Shown here piece by piece: positions 1 through 13,489 of a stretch of 64,000 bases of DNA. The stretch is from Numida meleagris. Its lineage: Eukaryota > Chordata > Aves > Galliformes > Numididae. Where the stretch lies: contig NC_034412.1 in assembly GCF_002078875.1 (NCBI RefSeq), forward strand, positions 13,888,995-13,952,994, written 5' to 3'. The notes under the pieces are model-generated. The model saw only the letters and a list, made by a program, of their open reading frames with translations, was not told the DNA's origin and made no database searches. How positions within the stretch are numbered: the stretch's first letter is position 1; the number at the start of each line of letters is the position of its first letter. A program made the position numbers and the translations under genes.

Positions 1-1501
1 AAAATAAGTTATTCTAATCATATTTCTATTAAATGTAAAAATCTCATTCACTAAGAACCTCATCATGATTTATCACCAGGTTTTACTAAGACAAAATGGG
101 GGAAAATTATATACGAAGAAAACTGAGTAGCTACATTACACATTCAGAAGTATTCTCCTGAAAACAAACTGTGCCTTCAATGCCCAAGTTGTCTTCTGTT
201 AATTGTAACTTCAAGCACTGAATTACATTAACTGTTTGCTGCATTAAAAAAAAAAATGCTGTATTAAAAAAAAAAATCACCGCATCAGATAAATTCCTTT
301 TTGTGTGAAATGTGCAAGTAAGAATGCCAAATTCACTCTAAACCTACTAGAAATAAACTAAAATCAGTTAATTTGGAAAAACAGACAATTCAAGTGTCTG
401 AAGGAGATGAAACACAATTACCAATTAATGTGTGGATAGCTGCAGGAGAAATAAATGTATCGATGTCTGCAAACCGAACCCTTAAAAAAGGTTTGAAGAA
501 TCTCTGTTACCAAGTTACTTCCATTGCAATATTAGTGAGAAACAAGAGAGGTTACATTGGAAGCTATCTGAAGAGTTGAGGGCTAATAATTTTACTGAAA
601 CTGTCTTTGCCATGAACATCCAAATTCTGAGCTAGATTTTCTGAGGAAAAACACAGTTGTTCCAGAGAGCTGCTGATGATTGGAAGACAGGCCAAGCACA
701 GCACAAGTCAAAGGAAGCAGCAGATGACCTGAACCTGACCTACCCCAGCCAAAAGGAAAGGAGCCACCTTTGGTGACATCTGCATTGTTCACACACACGT
801 AAGATCATACTAATGCTTTCTGTATGAATCATTTTGGGATGATCTCATCTCATATGCATTAAGCTTCACATTTCTACTTCAAAGAATTTGTGAATGTCAT
901 AGTTAACTGCTTAGAGTTTACTAAAAATAATGTTTCTTAAGAATGTGAATGGCTGCTTCTACAGCCATGGACATCTGTACTATTTCCTAGAAAGGCTTGG
1001 AGCTCAGCCAAATTTCATTTCCCAGTGGCTTCAGAACTACAAAATCTTGTTCAAATAAAACTCCAAGAACACCAAGAAGACAAGTCCCTTCTTTCAGCTG
1101 CTACACTCTGAAGCTCCAAATATAACAAAAGACAGACATTTTAATATATATTCACGTTTGTGGTGAGTATAATGTAAAAATAAACTGACATCTCTTATTT
1201 CTTCAGTCTGTCGTTGTCTGTGCCTTCATCAGAAGTCAAGGCAGTAGACTACTGAAGTACAGTAGACCTACCAGGAGATGTTTTCCATAAGTAACCAATA
1301 GCTTTTATATTAAACAGAAGCCATAAAATACTCATCAGTTAATACTTTATATCTAGGGCTTGTTCTAGACAAAAGCTTTCACTTCTGTACTTTAAGATGT
1401 GAGATCGTTAGTATTTAATATGCAAAATAATATACATTAAAGACAAAAAAAAAAGTGTTAGCAGATGCACTGTTATAAAGGATTTAGAAATTAGAAATTA
1501 C
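1..1501. other. PLOD2 intron 10 (partial)
   Basis: AT-rich, no exon found. The only structure noticed is a short imperfect tandem copy at about 238-277 (TGCTGYATT followed by a run of A, twice). Confidence 0.8.
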
Positions 1502-1623
1502 ATTCCCATGTTCCGGGCTTCTGCTTGACTCAGATTTTCTTCAGGTCCAACAATTTTTATATTTCTGATAATGTTCTTGGCTTTTTCCCAGAATTTCTTG
1601 ATGTGCTTTTCATGGTAAACCTC
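1502..1623 (-). CDS. PLOD2: PLOD2 exon 10 (last exon in the window)
   Basis: Codes residues 334-373 plus two bases: [18 protein letters not shown], then [20 protein letters not shown] and MG. VGPEE.LS..EARNMG is a lysyl hydroxylase signature. The acceptor is gattacag. The donor must be GGGAAT|gtaatt, which has T at +5 and +6 and is weaker than the other donors of the gene. Length is 122 nt, phase 0 in and phase 2 out. The next exon is outside the window; none of bases 1-1500 encodes the expected continuation. Confidence 0.93.
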
Positions 1624-3304
1624 CTGTAATCATGTTAACATTGTTTATAGTGAATGAAAAGTACAAATTGCTGTGAAATCATAAACACAGTGTCCAAGAA
1701 CAAACTGTATTCTATCCTAAGCAAACAGATGGCAAGCAGTATTTGAAGATATTCCAGTATAGCTATCATCAAAAAAATCAAGTGCTTCAGTCCAAAGTTT
1801 TAGCAAGAAAACCCAACACATCAGCAATATAAATCAAAGCTGTACATCCAGACCAATGATGCAATTCACAAACTGTTTATGCAGTATTTTATCATGATTC
1901 TTGTTTTACAAACATCAAACTCCATCCTCAACCTCACCGGCACAGAGGAATCTTTATGTCCAGAAGGGGTTTAGAGAGAGGAGAGTTGCCATCAATGGTG
2001 CCCAGCCAGAGAAGGACAGCTGTCCAGTGCCCCAGCTCCAGCCCGCAACTCCTACTCTATTCTCCCTGAGGAGAGAGCAGCCAGTTGGAAGGAAGCATTC
2101 AGTGCTGCCAAGGTGGCTGTGAACAAAACCACACTCAAGAGTGCTTATTTAGAATATCATCAGCCTTTCCGAACAAAGTAGGCAAAAAAAGCTTGCTGGT
2201 ATCATTTCTAGAAGCAATAATGGTGGCAGAAGAGGTTGAGATTAGAGTGCAGGGGTATTTGTCTATTATCTTGCTCTAATGTGATAAAACCAAATTTTAT
2301 TTTTTCAATCAACTAAAAACGCTGCATTATCACTTTCTCAGAAAAGCAGTCTCAGTAATTGTCTCTTTAATTTCTCATTACCCTAACTCTAATTTAAGGG
2401 ATCTCAGCAGTATACAGTGCTTCCAGACCACTGCCCTCATTTTTAGGTTTTGCTATAACGGATAACTTCATAGTAATTAAAGATAATGGTTCTTTCCCAC
2501 CTATAATTAAAAAGCTATTCCGTCTTAAACTCATTTTGAACACCTTTTGACTTCTGGCTGAAGCAATGAAACCTAGCATACTCTACAATTCCTACATGCA
2601 GATCATATTTATGTCCTTAATAACTCCTTACCAAAAGGCATCGATAACTTTAAAGATTAGCTCTGCTTCTGCTCTGCTTCTGTTACTCAGGACTGTTGTG
2701 CTATGTCAACAGTTATGTCTGCCTAATTAAAAAAGGCAGAATTCTAATTTTTTCCTGACATTTCTCTTGCAACCTTGTTTTTCCATGAGACTTGCACATA
2801 TGTCACCTCACTCATGCAAACAGTAATACTGAAGTCACTAGTGAAGTATAAGTATCACCAGATCATTAGATAATTAGCAAAAAGCATTAAAAATATTTCA
2901 AAAAGCAACTCAACTATACTGCCATTCGAGACCTATCTGGGCACAGCGGTCTTTCCCCTGGCACCCAGCAACAGCATCAAAAGAAACAGATAGGATATCA
3001 ACAACAAAATGAAAAGGAAATCCTATGACAACTATTGTTTTTACATCAATTAGTAATTCTCCCTGAAGCGTACAGCTTAAAATTCAATTTCTAAGTAGCT
3101 TCTTCCAAAAGATTTCAGCAAGCACTGACTGAACTTCATTACTGTATTTTTTCCACTTCTGTATAATAAATTATGAAACATTATCTCCTCCTATGCAGTT
3201 AAACAATAAATATACAGAAAATCTATGTACTTTTCACCTGCATTTTCATTCATACCATGACTTCTACAAAATGAAGCTTTGCAGAATAGTAAAATTATAC
3301 TTAC
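1624..3304. other. PLOD2 intron 9
   Basis: AT-rich intron sequence. I see no repeat, RNA gene or further exon in it. Confidence 0.8.
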
Positions 3305-3430
3305 ATTATTATGAATGAAGATACTGAGAGCCTCCTTTGGGTAATCCAGAGTCAACAGTCTGTCTAAAAATTTAGGTAGGAAGGGAGTGGGTTGTTCAAT
3401 GAAAACACCAATTTTTACTCTGGGATATTC
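3305..3430 (-). CDS. PLOD2: PLOD2 exon 9
   Basis: Codes residues 292-333: [20 protein letters not shown], then [32 protein letters not shown] and LDYP are strong family signatures at the start of the accessory (AC) domain. The acceptor is a T-run ending ttttttttag and the donor is AAT|gtaagt. Length is 126 nt, phase 0 in and out. Confidence 0.95.
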
Positions 3431-6400
3431 CTAAAAAAAAATGATATTTTGACACAACCAGTAAGACTTGCCTTGTTTCTAAGATGAGTTTTATTACAAA
3501 GCAACTAATGTCATGCTGTAATATACTTGACCACACAGTTTTCAAATGGTCCAAGCCAACTAGCTCTGATGTGCTGCTACCCATGCTTTTGTTTATTATC
3601 TGACAAAGCAAAGATAATGATTCAATATCACTGGAAAAGTTTTTGAATTCCAATAACAGAAACTGAGAAATTGAAGTCCAAAACTAGTGTAAAAAGATTT
3701 GTATTTTTTTCTCTGTTAAACATATTTTAACAGAAAAAATACAGAAGTAAATACACCTAGAAATGCATAGCAAAATTGTTGCGGTTTTGTTTTGTTTTTG
3801 AATAACTTGTATATACATGAGAGATTTACAGGAAAACATAGGGAACTAATTTTTAAACAGAAGTTAAATAATAAAGAATATTCAAAATATTTCAGTCATT
3901 AAGACAAAGACTGCAAAGCCCTTGCACATCCTTTTATATGCACTATATCCCACAGCTATCATAAGTGAGTTGTGCATTACTTCCTGCTAATTGATTTTAT
4001 TAAGACCTGTAATAAACAGTAACCAGAGCATCTCCCCTTACACCAAAGGAAGCCACCATCTCATATCAATTCACATCTTTTAAAACTCCTGGTTTGCATG
4101 TGTTTCATACAGAGATCATGGCCGCTAAAACAAACCTAGACAGAACTCAGGTATTCCTGAAATACATTATTACATTATTTGATTCAAATAAATTTAACAT
4201 TCAAAGGTCTTTAATCCTGCACAAATGCACTGATTCAACAAAACTTCTTTCCCCTTTTGAAGCAGACAGTCCACATGAACACCTAAGCCTACCAGGGGCT
4301 CAGAGAGAAACCTTATATGCATATAGAAGACTGCAAGTTAGTTTTCCTTGAGCAAGCCCACACTTTCTTGAAAAGCGTCTGGATAAACAATCAGTGTATG
4401 CTGAATTTTCACAGTGTCTCTGTCGGCACTGGAAGTCCAGAAACACGTTGGCAAGTGCACTAGGAAACATTACAACAGCAAGTGTTTACCCAGCACGTCT
4501 CCTATTTATGGCTTCATCTGCAAACCCAACAGACACTTACGCAGACATCCCAGTAACCTCAGAATAGCTGACAAAGGTACGTACACTGACAGGTCCTGAA
4601 AGCAGCAACTGCAGTATTTGCTGGAAACTACTCCACTGTGACTAGAGTTGGACTAACTGATACTGATAACGCTGATCACAAGCGATGAGGGGAGCAGCCT
4701 GTGCCACTGGGTTTACTGGACAAATGTGCTAACAATAATGGAGCTGCTATCACAATTTATTCTGAATATTTTTCTAATTCAAAGCCATTCCCATATGTTT
4801 TCCAGAGCAAAGAGAAGCAGGTTACAGCTGGATACGCGAAGATTATAGGGACAAGCACCAAATTACTAATACTCCTCCAAAATACAGGAGCATGAACTGA
4901 TTGGCTCCAATGTCTACACTAAAACTCAGGAGCATGGCAAAAGCAAAACACTGTTTAAAGGACTAGAGTTTGAGATTCCTGCAAACTGCACTGCCATTAT
5001 ATCTCCTTAAAGCAGAGTTCATTGACCTACACCATCATTCACCATACTTATAAGGAGATGTGACTGCATAATCTGAATCTATGTCTGAATGAACAAGCTT
5101 AATCCCCAGTACATGAGTATATCAAGTCTGACGTGTTGGTTCTTCCCAGTTATGCCCTGGGAAAAACACTTCAGGAGCACCCAGGCTGCACTAGGTGATA
5201 TTGCATTTTCTCTGACAGATTTCCTCATTTTTACTAAGGACATCCCACCTTTTAAAGCTTACTTTTTCACTAGCAGTGGGAAAGTGCATGACAATTTTTG
5301 GAAGTAACGCAGGGCAGCACTCTGAAGCCATACTGTGAAAGAGTCCAGAAGCCCTTTCAACAGGAGATGCCAATGCAACACAAGGAGCAGTAAAGTCATC
5401 CTTGCTGTTCACATGCAAAATTTTCTACACTGGTAACAAACCTCAGGATTTAAGCATTAGCCCTAGGGACATTACATTTGTTGTTCAATTTAATTTAGGC
5501 TACTAGAACTGTATTACTACTCAAACTGCCCCCAGAGAGCACCTTGTGTGTTACTGCTCAACGAGCAGAGTCCAAGGTGACACTTCCATCCCCTCCACCT
5601 TGCACATCCCACTCTGGCCTTCACAGTGAGAAGTCCTCAGAAAACAATGTTAATAAACTCATGTGACAGGTTGAAAACCAGGTGCTAGGCCATTGTATCT
5701 CCCTCTGATGTTGTCAAGTCAAAGTCTGCAGGTCAGATCCAGCCCAAGATGTTTGAAGAGCAGCAGCTAAGTTCACATCAAGTCAAGAACCCATGTCATA
5801 ATTCATCTGAAGGAATTCAAAGCTTATGACATACTTGCAGTCAACAAATCTGATCCCGTTCTTTCTTGTGAAAAGAACAGCAACAAAAAAATCTTCAGTG
5901 ATATGAGTTCATCAATGCATAAAGTCAAATAAAGCAGTACAAGAAGGGCAATTACAGCCCCAGAGACAGTTAGACGGCACCCTCAGCAGCCTGATCTAGT
6001 GGGTGGCAAACTTGCCCACAGCAGGGAGCTTAGAACTGGATGATCTTTAAGGTTCCTTCCAACCCCAGTCAGTCTGTGATTATATGAATGCTCTTTGCCC
6101 TTAAGATTTCTAGTGAAATAGCAACCAGCCAGGCCAGAACAGAAAGTGTGTTCAGAAAATGAAATATTGCTTGTACTAAGAAATGCCAGAGGTAAACACT
6201 TGCACAGAGGCCAAGGAAAAGTCTCACTATTTCTGCTGGCAGAGTGAGTGAGGTATGATGTCCAAAGAATGAGCTACAGTAAGGAAGATCCATTCCAAAC
6301 TGATGTACTTAAACTATACGAAAAGCCATCCAGTAAATCATTGCAAGTTACTCTCCATTACTGGCTTTAAGTTTAAGCTACTCCTCAGCGAACACCTTCA

Positions 6401-7569
6401 GATACAACATAACTTTTCTCCTCAGGTAAACTTTAACATACAGCTGAGAGTGCAAAAAAATTTCAGAAAAACATCAGTAGAATGTTTTACTTTCAAATCA
6501 AAGATGTATATGTAAACATATGTGTATATTAAAAGGATGTGAAAGTTACTACAATTCCAGCAATAGCTTTTTGAATTTATATCCCATTCCATAAGCTTCT
6601 TATTATCCAATAATTGTCACACTACTTTCAGTGCCAAACAAACCACCACTTCTTGCATGCTATCCTCAACCCTCATGACCCTCTAAGCTCTGTTCTCATT
6701 CATATCTTCACTACAGACTAGAAATGAAACAGCTGTCAGAAACAGCTTTTCAAGAATAATCTGAACATTCTTATAAGTACAAGCCTTACATTTCCAAACT
6801 GTAGATCTTCATATTTACTCTGTCTAAAATTTACTCAGTACAAGCTGAAAAATGTACAAAGACATCGGATGTCATGTATGGAGCCAAAGAGCTAAAGTAC
6901 GCTCACAAATATCAGAAACTCAGAAACACACACACGTGTTCAGGTAGGTTTGTCCTATAAAAATTCTAGGGACTTTGCTAACATCTGCTCTCAATTATAT
7001 CGAATGTATTCCACATATATGCATTTGCAAGTACAGATATCTGCATCATTCTTTAAAAGGCAAAGAAGTTATGGTTATCTCGATACATTTCCAGAGACAG
7101 CAACTGTAAGCATGTTACAGTTAACTGTTAATCTCTATTTACAGCAGAGATTATTAAACATACTCTAGGTTGGTTTCTTTTGTAGGTCTTTACGTAAAAC
7201 TCTGAAATGTCTAAAGGATTTCCATACTTACCAAAAAATTCAAGTTATTCACTTGAATCTTGCATGATTCAGAAATGATCCACTCATCCTCAATGAACAG
7301 AGGAAAGGATCTGAGGGCTTTTGGGGAAGGGATTAGTTTCAGTAATACTGAGGAAACCTATATTAAAATGCATGCATGAAATTATTTCCACAAGTATTGG
7401 CATTTCCAGTAAATTAAACTTCCTTCCTTGTAGCTTCATACACGAGACAAAATATCCTCAGGTGCCCACTAAACATAAGAGTGCATACCAAAGCCCCTTT
7501 ACCTCAGAAATCACTATATACCTATCAAATGCTTTCAGAAGGGTTTTGCTCTTGTGGAAGTATTCTTAC
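3431..7569. other. PLOD2 intron 8
   Basis: AT-rich intron. Apart from one short CR1 3' fragment near 6.0 kb, nothing is recognised; open frames are below 90 codons and look like chance. Confidence 0.8.
5985..6092 (+). repeat. CR1 LINE 3' fragment
   Basis: Diverged CR1 tail in sense orientation. It has the CCTGATCTAG..., TGGATGATCTTTAAGGTTCC, TTCCAACCCCAGTCAGTCTG and TGATTATATGAAT blocks in the order found at avian CR1 3' ends. Confidence 0.8.
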
Positions 7570-7671
7570 CGTTACTGTTGACAGGTCCAGCATGTCTAAA
7601 TCACAAATACTGCATCCAGTTTCCCGTGTCCAAGCATTGGGGATATAGTTTCCCAAGTAATTCAAGTAAAT
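7570..7671 (-). CDS. PLOD2: PLOD2 exon 8
   Basis: Codes residues 258-291: [15 protein letters not shown], then [19 protein letters not shown]. The LNY.GNY.P..WT motif closes the glycosyltransferase-like domain, and the two cysteines of the GC..C motif begin the linker to the accessory domain. The acceptor is tgttaccag and the donor is ACG|gtaaga. Length is 102 nt, phase 0 in and out. Confidence 0.94.
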
Positions 7672-10460
7672 CTGGTAACAAATGAACAATTCAGGTTAAT
7701 GAGATGAGCATACAATTGGTGATTTTTACCTTTTACATAATTCAGGCTTAACCATTTAATCCTTTATACCTAAAGGCAACTGACTCTCATTTTATCTAAA
7801 AATGAAAATAACATAAAAAATACCTGTGTCTTCTTATTATTTACAAGCCAGAGATGATACCCTCCTAATTTCTACCTTTAAACAAAAAACTGTAAGCAGG
7901 TCAACTACCAACTAAATGCAGGCAATACTTACAAGAAACAAACTATAGATCCAGCTCTCAAAAGCTGCTGTGCATGTTTTCATGCCAAAAGATTATTCTA
8001 GTTAGTTCTCGTAAGTCTTAAAATCAACACTTTAAAGAAGACACAGAGATCAACCAAATGAAAAGCACATAGAAACTGTAAAGGACGTATTCTCATGATG
8101 TATGATGGCAAACTATGCCATGACTCAAAACATATTCCACTGGCTGGCTTCTAAAGCAGCATCTACCTTCTTAGCACATTTAGAATTGGCACTGAACAAA
8201 ATGTGTGCTTCTGCTGATGGACTGCCTGGGCTGCCCTGTCCTCCTGGATTCAGCAGCAAACTTGTGTAGAGCTCCACGCTTCTCTACTACTATTTGCAAT
8301 GGATCTTTTATACCAGGGACAGCCTGCCTGTAGGAAGGTTGCTATTCATTCCTTCTCCACTAGCTTTTTCCAAATTGAAAGGATAGAATACCATTTCACA
8401 TAGAAAACACACTCCAATCCAATCTCAATCTGCATTTTATCATATTTCAGAAGCTTTGTTCATGTATATTGAGAGACCTTATACACAGATTATAAACAGA
8501 ATTGCTTCCGCTTAATTTCAAAGATGTACAATAAAGTCTAGAAAAACTTGGGGAAAACAAAAAACCCAAAACATCAATGTCAGAATAATTCAGTATCTAT
8601 TTAAAAGAAAGACATCCGACCAACACAATTACTAATGGGCAAACAGATTACATACAAAAGAGAAGGTTCTCATGAACACAAATCTTCTGCTATTTGAAGT
8701 TGATTCTGGAAATTACTTTAGTATTAGTTCATTTACAAACTAGTGAAATCTTGCTCCAATCCCATTATATTGTTGTTCTTTTAATATTGTTCTGTGTTTA
8801 AAACAGAGGAATCTAATCCCAGGTTGACCAAAGAGATATACAGTAGGAGTTTCCCTAGGTTTTAAAATGACATAATTACATGGAGAAATTAAGTTTTGCT
8901 TAATGTAGCATAGCTTGTGGATTGGTGTAAGGAGTTCCAACATAAACTGCTTGCCCAGACGTAAAATTACAGTAGCTTTCTTTTTACTGGCTGAACTCCT
9001 ACAAAGCCCATGATAACACCTAGTTTGAGGATCCAATTGAGGCAAAATAACTGGATCAACAGGGAAGAATTTGGTCATATATTCCACCACTACAAAGTAA
9101 TTACTAGCCAAACAGACAACAGCATTGGTAAAGTCACTAATTCAGAAGATAAAATACTGTGAAAGAATCTAAAAAGGTGCATTCATTGGGACATTTGTAT
9201 GACTTCAAACTATTTCATTCTCCTTCGAGGTTCTTTTCTGAAAATAATGAGCTACAGTAAGGGACACATATTCAGAAGAACTTCGAAAGTTGTGGTGTCC
9301 CTCCTTTTAAAAGCCAAAAGAGGCTATTAGAGTTGATAGGCAGGTGATTAAAAGAAGTGCAGCTGTCATATGACCAAAGTGTAGCCATTTCTTCCTGAAA
9401 TGTGCCAGGTCCTCTGGACCACTGAATCTTTACAAGTGGAGTGAAACTAGCAAATCAGATATTTCACATGGCAGGCAGAGTTCTACAGCGGTCCTAAAAT
9501 TTGTGAGTCATGGGTACATTGCAGGTAGTGATCAGTGATACTGAAGATGCAATACCAGATGTGATCTGTATGTACACATACCCCAATATGCTGTATGTTT
9601 TTTAATACGTGTATACACACACTCATGCAAGTAGGTCTGTGGTAGGATCAGATGTGCTGTTGTTTTGCACGGCAGTTTGCATCTCTTGGTTAGATTTTTT
9701 TCCTCTTGGAAACCTGCTCTTCTTATTACACTATTTAATAAACAGACATTCTTTGACAAGCTGAAAGAGCTGGGGCTGTTCAGCCTGGAGAAGAGAAGGC
9801 TCCGAGGTGACCTGATGGCAGCCTTTCAGTAACTAAAGGGGAGCTACAGAAAAGAAGGGGACAGACTCTTTAGCAGGGTCTGTGGTGACAGAACAAGGGG
9901 AAATGGCTTCAGGTTCAAAGAGGGTATATTTGAGTAGGATCTAAGGAAAAAGTCTTTTACAGTGAAGGTGGTGAGGCACTGGAACAAGTTGCCTAGAGGT
10001 GTGATTGATGCTCCATCCCTGGAGACTTTAAAGGCGAGGCTGGATCAAGCCCTGGGCAACCTGATCTAGCTGTGGTGTCCCTGTTCATTGCAGGGAAGTT
10101 GGAGTAGATGACTTTTAAAGGTCCCTTTCAACAATAAGGATTCTATGATTCTTCACTAGCTTTAAAAATTGTTTTGTGGTAACGAACAAATTAACATCAG
10201 CTTATTCACTTCTAATATCCCTTGCTACTATGAATTTGGGAGTGGAGTGAGCTGTTTCAGCAGTGCTATCAAGTTACTGTGACAACAAAAGAACAATGTA
10301 GAGAGCTGCTAGAATGGTTTGTTTACCCGTGCAATTTTTATTAATATTAATTCAAAGTTAGTAGTGGTTGTGTGCTATAACTTTTTCAGACTATTCCATT
10401 GTTTTTGCCTGAGCTAAAATTGCTGTCTTTGCACAAAACCGAGAACAAAGTGTCACTCAC
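7672..10460. other. PLOD2 intron 7
   Basis: Contains a CR1 copy at its 5' side (9757-10153). An open frame of 123 codons on the gene's own strand (9111-8740) has no recognisable motif and no splice context; it is treated as chance or repeat-derived. Confidence 0.75.
9757..10153 (+). repeat. CR1 LINE, 5'-truncated, sense on plus strand
   Basis: About 400 bases of the CR1 ORF2 end and 3' UTR. It has the GAGAAGAGAAGGCTCCGAGG block (coding EKRRLRG in intact CR1), the GGAACAAGTTGCCTAGAGG block, and CTGGAGACTTTAAAGGCGAG. It ends in CAATAAGGATTCTATGATTC. Internal stops and substitutions show it is an old, inactive copy. It lies in intron 7, antisense to PLOD2. Confidence 0.92.
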
Positions 10461-10558
10461 TTTAGTTGGACCATTTCCAAGAACAGTGATCGGTAATGTT
10501 TCATACACAGAATTCCTTGCTCTTACTTTCCCTTCTTCAAAATTCAGATGAACTTCAT
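10461..10558 (-). CDS. PLOD2: PLOD2 exon 7
   Basis: Codes Asp225 to residue 257: [20 protein letters not shown], then [13 protein letters not shown]. The HGNGPTK-type segment contributes a metal-ligand position in LH3 (His). Here, as in human LH2 (INGNGPTK), the residue before GNGPTK is not His; it is Leu. This is another sign that the domain is not a full transferase. The acceptor is aatttgcag and the donor is AAA|gtgagt. Length is 98 nt, phase 1 in and phase 0 out. Confidence 0.94.
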
Positions 10559-11314
10559 CTGCAAATTAACAAGGATCATACCACAACAGGTTTACAAAAA
10601 GATCAAATTTCAGAGTTCTCTAAGTTCTTGCTGGTACTGTACATCCTATCGTATTTGTCATTGTTAATGATATTCATAAGGATGGGGTTTTTTTTGTTTG
10701 TTTTTAACCAGACCTTGAATTCTAAATGCTTTATACCAAGTGATGGTGCATCAAACTTCAGAGTTTGCCATCAGCAGCGTTCAACATTTGAATAAAATCT
10801 GCTCAAAAACTCTTTTGCAAAAGCTATTTATAAATAAATCAGTTATTTTAGATATGATCTGAATTTAAAGTTGCTAGATAATTGCAGGCTGAAGGTAAGG
10901 AAGGAAGCTCGTACAAATGTAGTTTTCAATTTTAATTCATGACAATTAAAGAAAGGAAATTAGACATAACTTCTAAAATGCAATTTTAATTACGGGAGTA
11001 AAGACGGTAATTAAGTTTGTGAAAGGCTGATGGAAAAATGGTTCCTAATTTTGGATTTATTGGTAACTTCATTTATTTATAATTATTTTTCTTATTTTAA
11101 AATCAAACTTTTTTTTTTTTTTTTAAATCAGTAGAGGAAAGCAACTAATATTAAAACCAGAAGACATGTGACTGGACTGGAAATCTGGTTTACCCACCCA
11201 AATATTTCATCAAAACAGAAGAGCGTATGTTTCAGGAACTATATTGATGGTTAGGCAATGGAAGTGTTAATAACATGGTTAATGAAACACAACATACACA
11301 AAGCATACGCTTAC
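10559..11314. other. PLOD2 intron 6
   Basis: Short AT-rich intron with a run of 16 T at 11109-11124. Nothing else noted. Confidence 0.8.
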
Positions 11315-11378
11315 CAACAGCTCCATTTAAAGTCTGGAAAATAGCACATTTGTGGTCCAAAGTAATGTTCAGGCGTTC
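11315..11378 (-). CDS. PLOD2: PLOD2 exon 6
   Basis: Short exon of 64 nt coding residues 204-224: ERLNITLDHKCAIFQTLNGA then V. NIT is a conserved N-glycosylation sequon, and LDHKC..IFQ.LNGA is shared by all three PLOD paralogs. The acceptor is tttatttcag and the donor is GTTG|gtaagc. Phase 0 in and phase 1 out; the split codon joins exon 7 to give Asp225. Confidence 0.94.
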
Positions 11379-13023
11379 CTGAAATAAAAGCAGCAAAGAT
11401 ATTGAGGCATTCTAAAAAGCCAAAGCTTTCACTGAAGTGCTACAAGATATGCTGCACTAACAGCAAGTTAATCAGTTCTCAGATGGAATTCTTTATTTTA
11501 TGCCGTTAAGATTTTCCAAGATTCCTGACTTGTTCAGTTGTATAGCAATCAATTTTACATATGCAAAAGCCTTATCTAAACTTGTAGAATACAGATCATA
11601 ACTCCCCAAAGAAAATGCAATTTGGCAGTATAAGCTAGAGAAAATCTGTATCGTATCTTAAAAATATTTACAGTTCCTGGCCAACCAACAAAACATCCTA
11701 GCAGTTCTTAAATCAAAATCACTGCATTTCATTGTTTCAAAAAGAGTCAAATCTAAGTATCATGACACAATAGAAAACACGTTTGCTAAAAACATATTCC
11801 TACTACTAAACTATTAAACTCACCTACATTCATATTTAGTGTACTTTGTTCAAAAGTTTTTAACATGTTGATCAAAACACATATCCTTTAAAACAGATTT
11901 AAAAGCTGTTATTTAGATACAAGTACTTTGTTTTGAATGATCCAAGATTTCCTTGCATATTCTACAGTTCTGTGTATTACCATACAGAGAATCAGCACTT
12001 AAGAAGCATATAGAATCTCCACAGTACTGTATATAGCCAGTACCTTTATAGGCAGTACTATGGAGGTGTTTTGAACCATTGTGTAGTGGGGAACTATGCA
12101 GAGGTACACACTTTTTGTCTAGAAGACAATCTGTTCAGACAGCTAATTACGCTACTTCTGAGTTTGGTGCAGAGTCAGCTCTAGTGTCTCCACATACTGT
12201 CCTTTCAATTGCATATCTACCATCTGACTTAACTTGCATAAAGACAATTTAAACATTTCTGTTCTTGTGTCTAAACATGCCCTACATCCCAGGCATAACT
12301 TGATAGAACTTAGGAGAAAATACATATATTTCAAAGACTTTAGATCTGCCTTAAGCACCCAAACGATCAAAGTCAATCTCAAAGTTCTGCAATATCAGCT
12401 TCTAGAAGTCTTCTTGCATCAAAATATTGTTTAGCCTTTTAAACCCACTTTTTCTAGTACCCGGGCCATGCCTCTAATCTACTATGTTTTAATGCTCCTA
12501 ATCAGCACAGAGCATTGTTAAGCAAGGGCTTGGAGAGGTCTCCCCCCACAATTTATGATGCAGCCTCATTGAACATATCTGCACAAAAAGCCGAGGAGTC
12601 GGAGGCAGCTGCAGGCAGGACCTGAAATGGCAGCAAGCCAAAATATAAAAACACTAGATCAGCAAGTAGTTCAGTGACATCCTGGAAAAATGCCATGTTC
12701 TCTGGCTGTCAAACTGCAGACTACATTGGACCCTCATTGAGATGAATGTGCCTGATCATATACCTCAGAGCTATTATTTCTAACAACGAAGCACAGCCTG
12801 CCTAGATCTGCAGGCAGCCTGAAACTGTATTTCAAGCTATGACCCTTCCGAAGACTGTTCATCACTCTGACAGTAGGAGCCCCCAGAGAACAAACACCAC
12901 TGTCAACATGGCATTCAGGAAAGAAGGAGACAGCATTCCTTTTTAGTTTTATCTCCTGATGTTTTATGAGGAGAAGCATGTTATTTCAAGCAGAAAGAAA
13001 TGAGGAAGCCAGCCACTACCTAC
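11379..13023. other. PLOD2 intron 5
   Basis: No repeat family or exon recognised. Open frames on both strands are below 82 codons. Confidence 0.75.
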
Positions 13024-13136
13024 CCTCGCCAATGGGTCAACATAGATTTTGGTGTAAAACAGCTGGTCATCGTCATTATCCTGCAGATTCCATTGCTGCA
13101 CAATACGATTTATATATGGAGCATAACCAATAAATC
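13024..13136 (-). CDS. PLOD2: PLOD2 exon 5
   Basis: Codes from Gly166 to residue 203: [20 protein letters not shown], then [17 protein letters not shown]. The DDDQLFYT motif, an acidic run followed by QLFYT, is a hallmark of the PLOD glycosyltransferase fold. The acceptor is atattgcag and the donor is GCGAGG|gtaggt. A second GT 4 bases downstream is possible, but only this one keeps the frame into exon 6. Length is 113 nt, phase 1 in and phase 0 out. Confidence 0.95.
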
Positions 13137-13489
13137 CTGCAATATTAAACACACAAGTTATTTCCATAAAAAGCAATTCTCTGCCAATGCTCTCCCTCAG
13201 TCAAGGACTTCATTCAAAGTGTTCGGTGCCAATGTATGAAATTCATACAGTTTGGCTTAAAATTCTAGTTTTCTGTCATATGCATTAGTTCTGGTCTAAA
13301 GAGCTTGCAGTTACAGGTTACTTTTATAGTAACACTATTTTAATGTAAAAAATAGCAAAGAGACGTGTCTAAGATGGAAACAGAGAGATGTGTTGGATGG
13401 TCCTGAAAACTCCAAAACATGAGACTAGGCTACTACTGTTCCCAGGAAAGAAGCCCACTGTAGAAAAAAAGCTTCATTTTCACTAGTCA

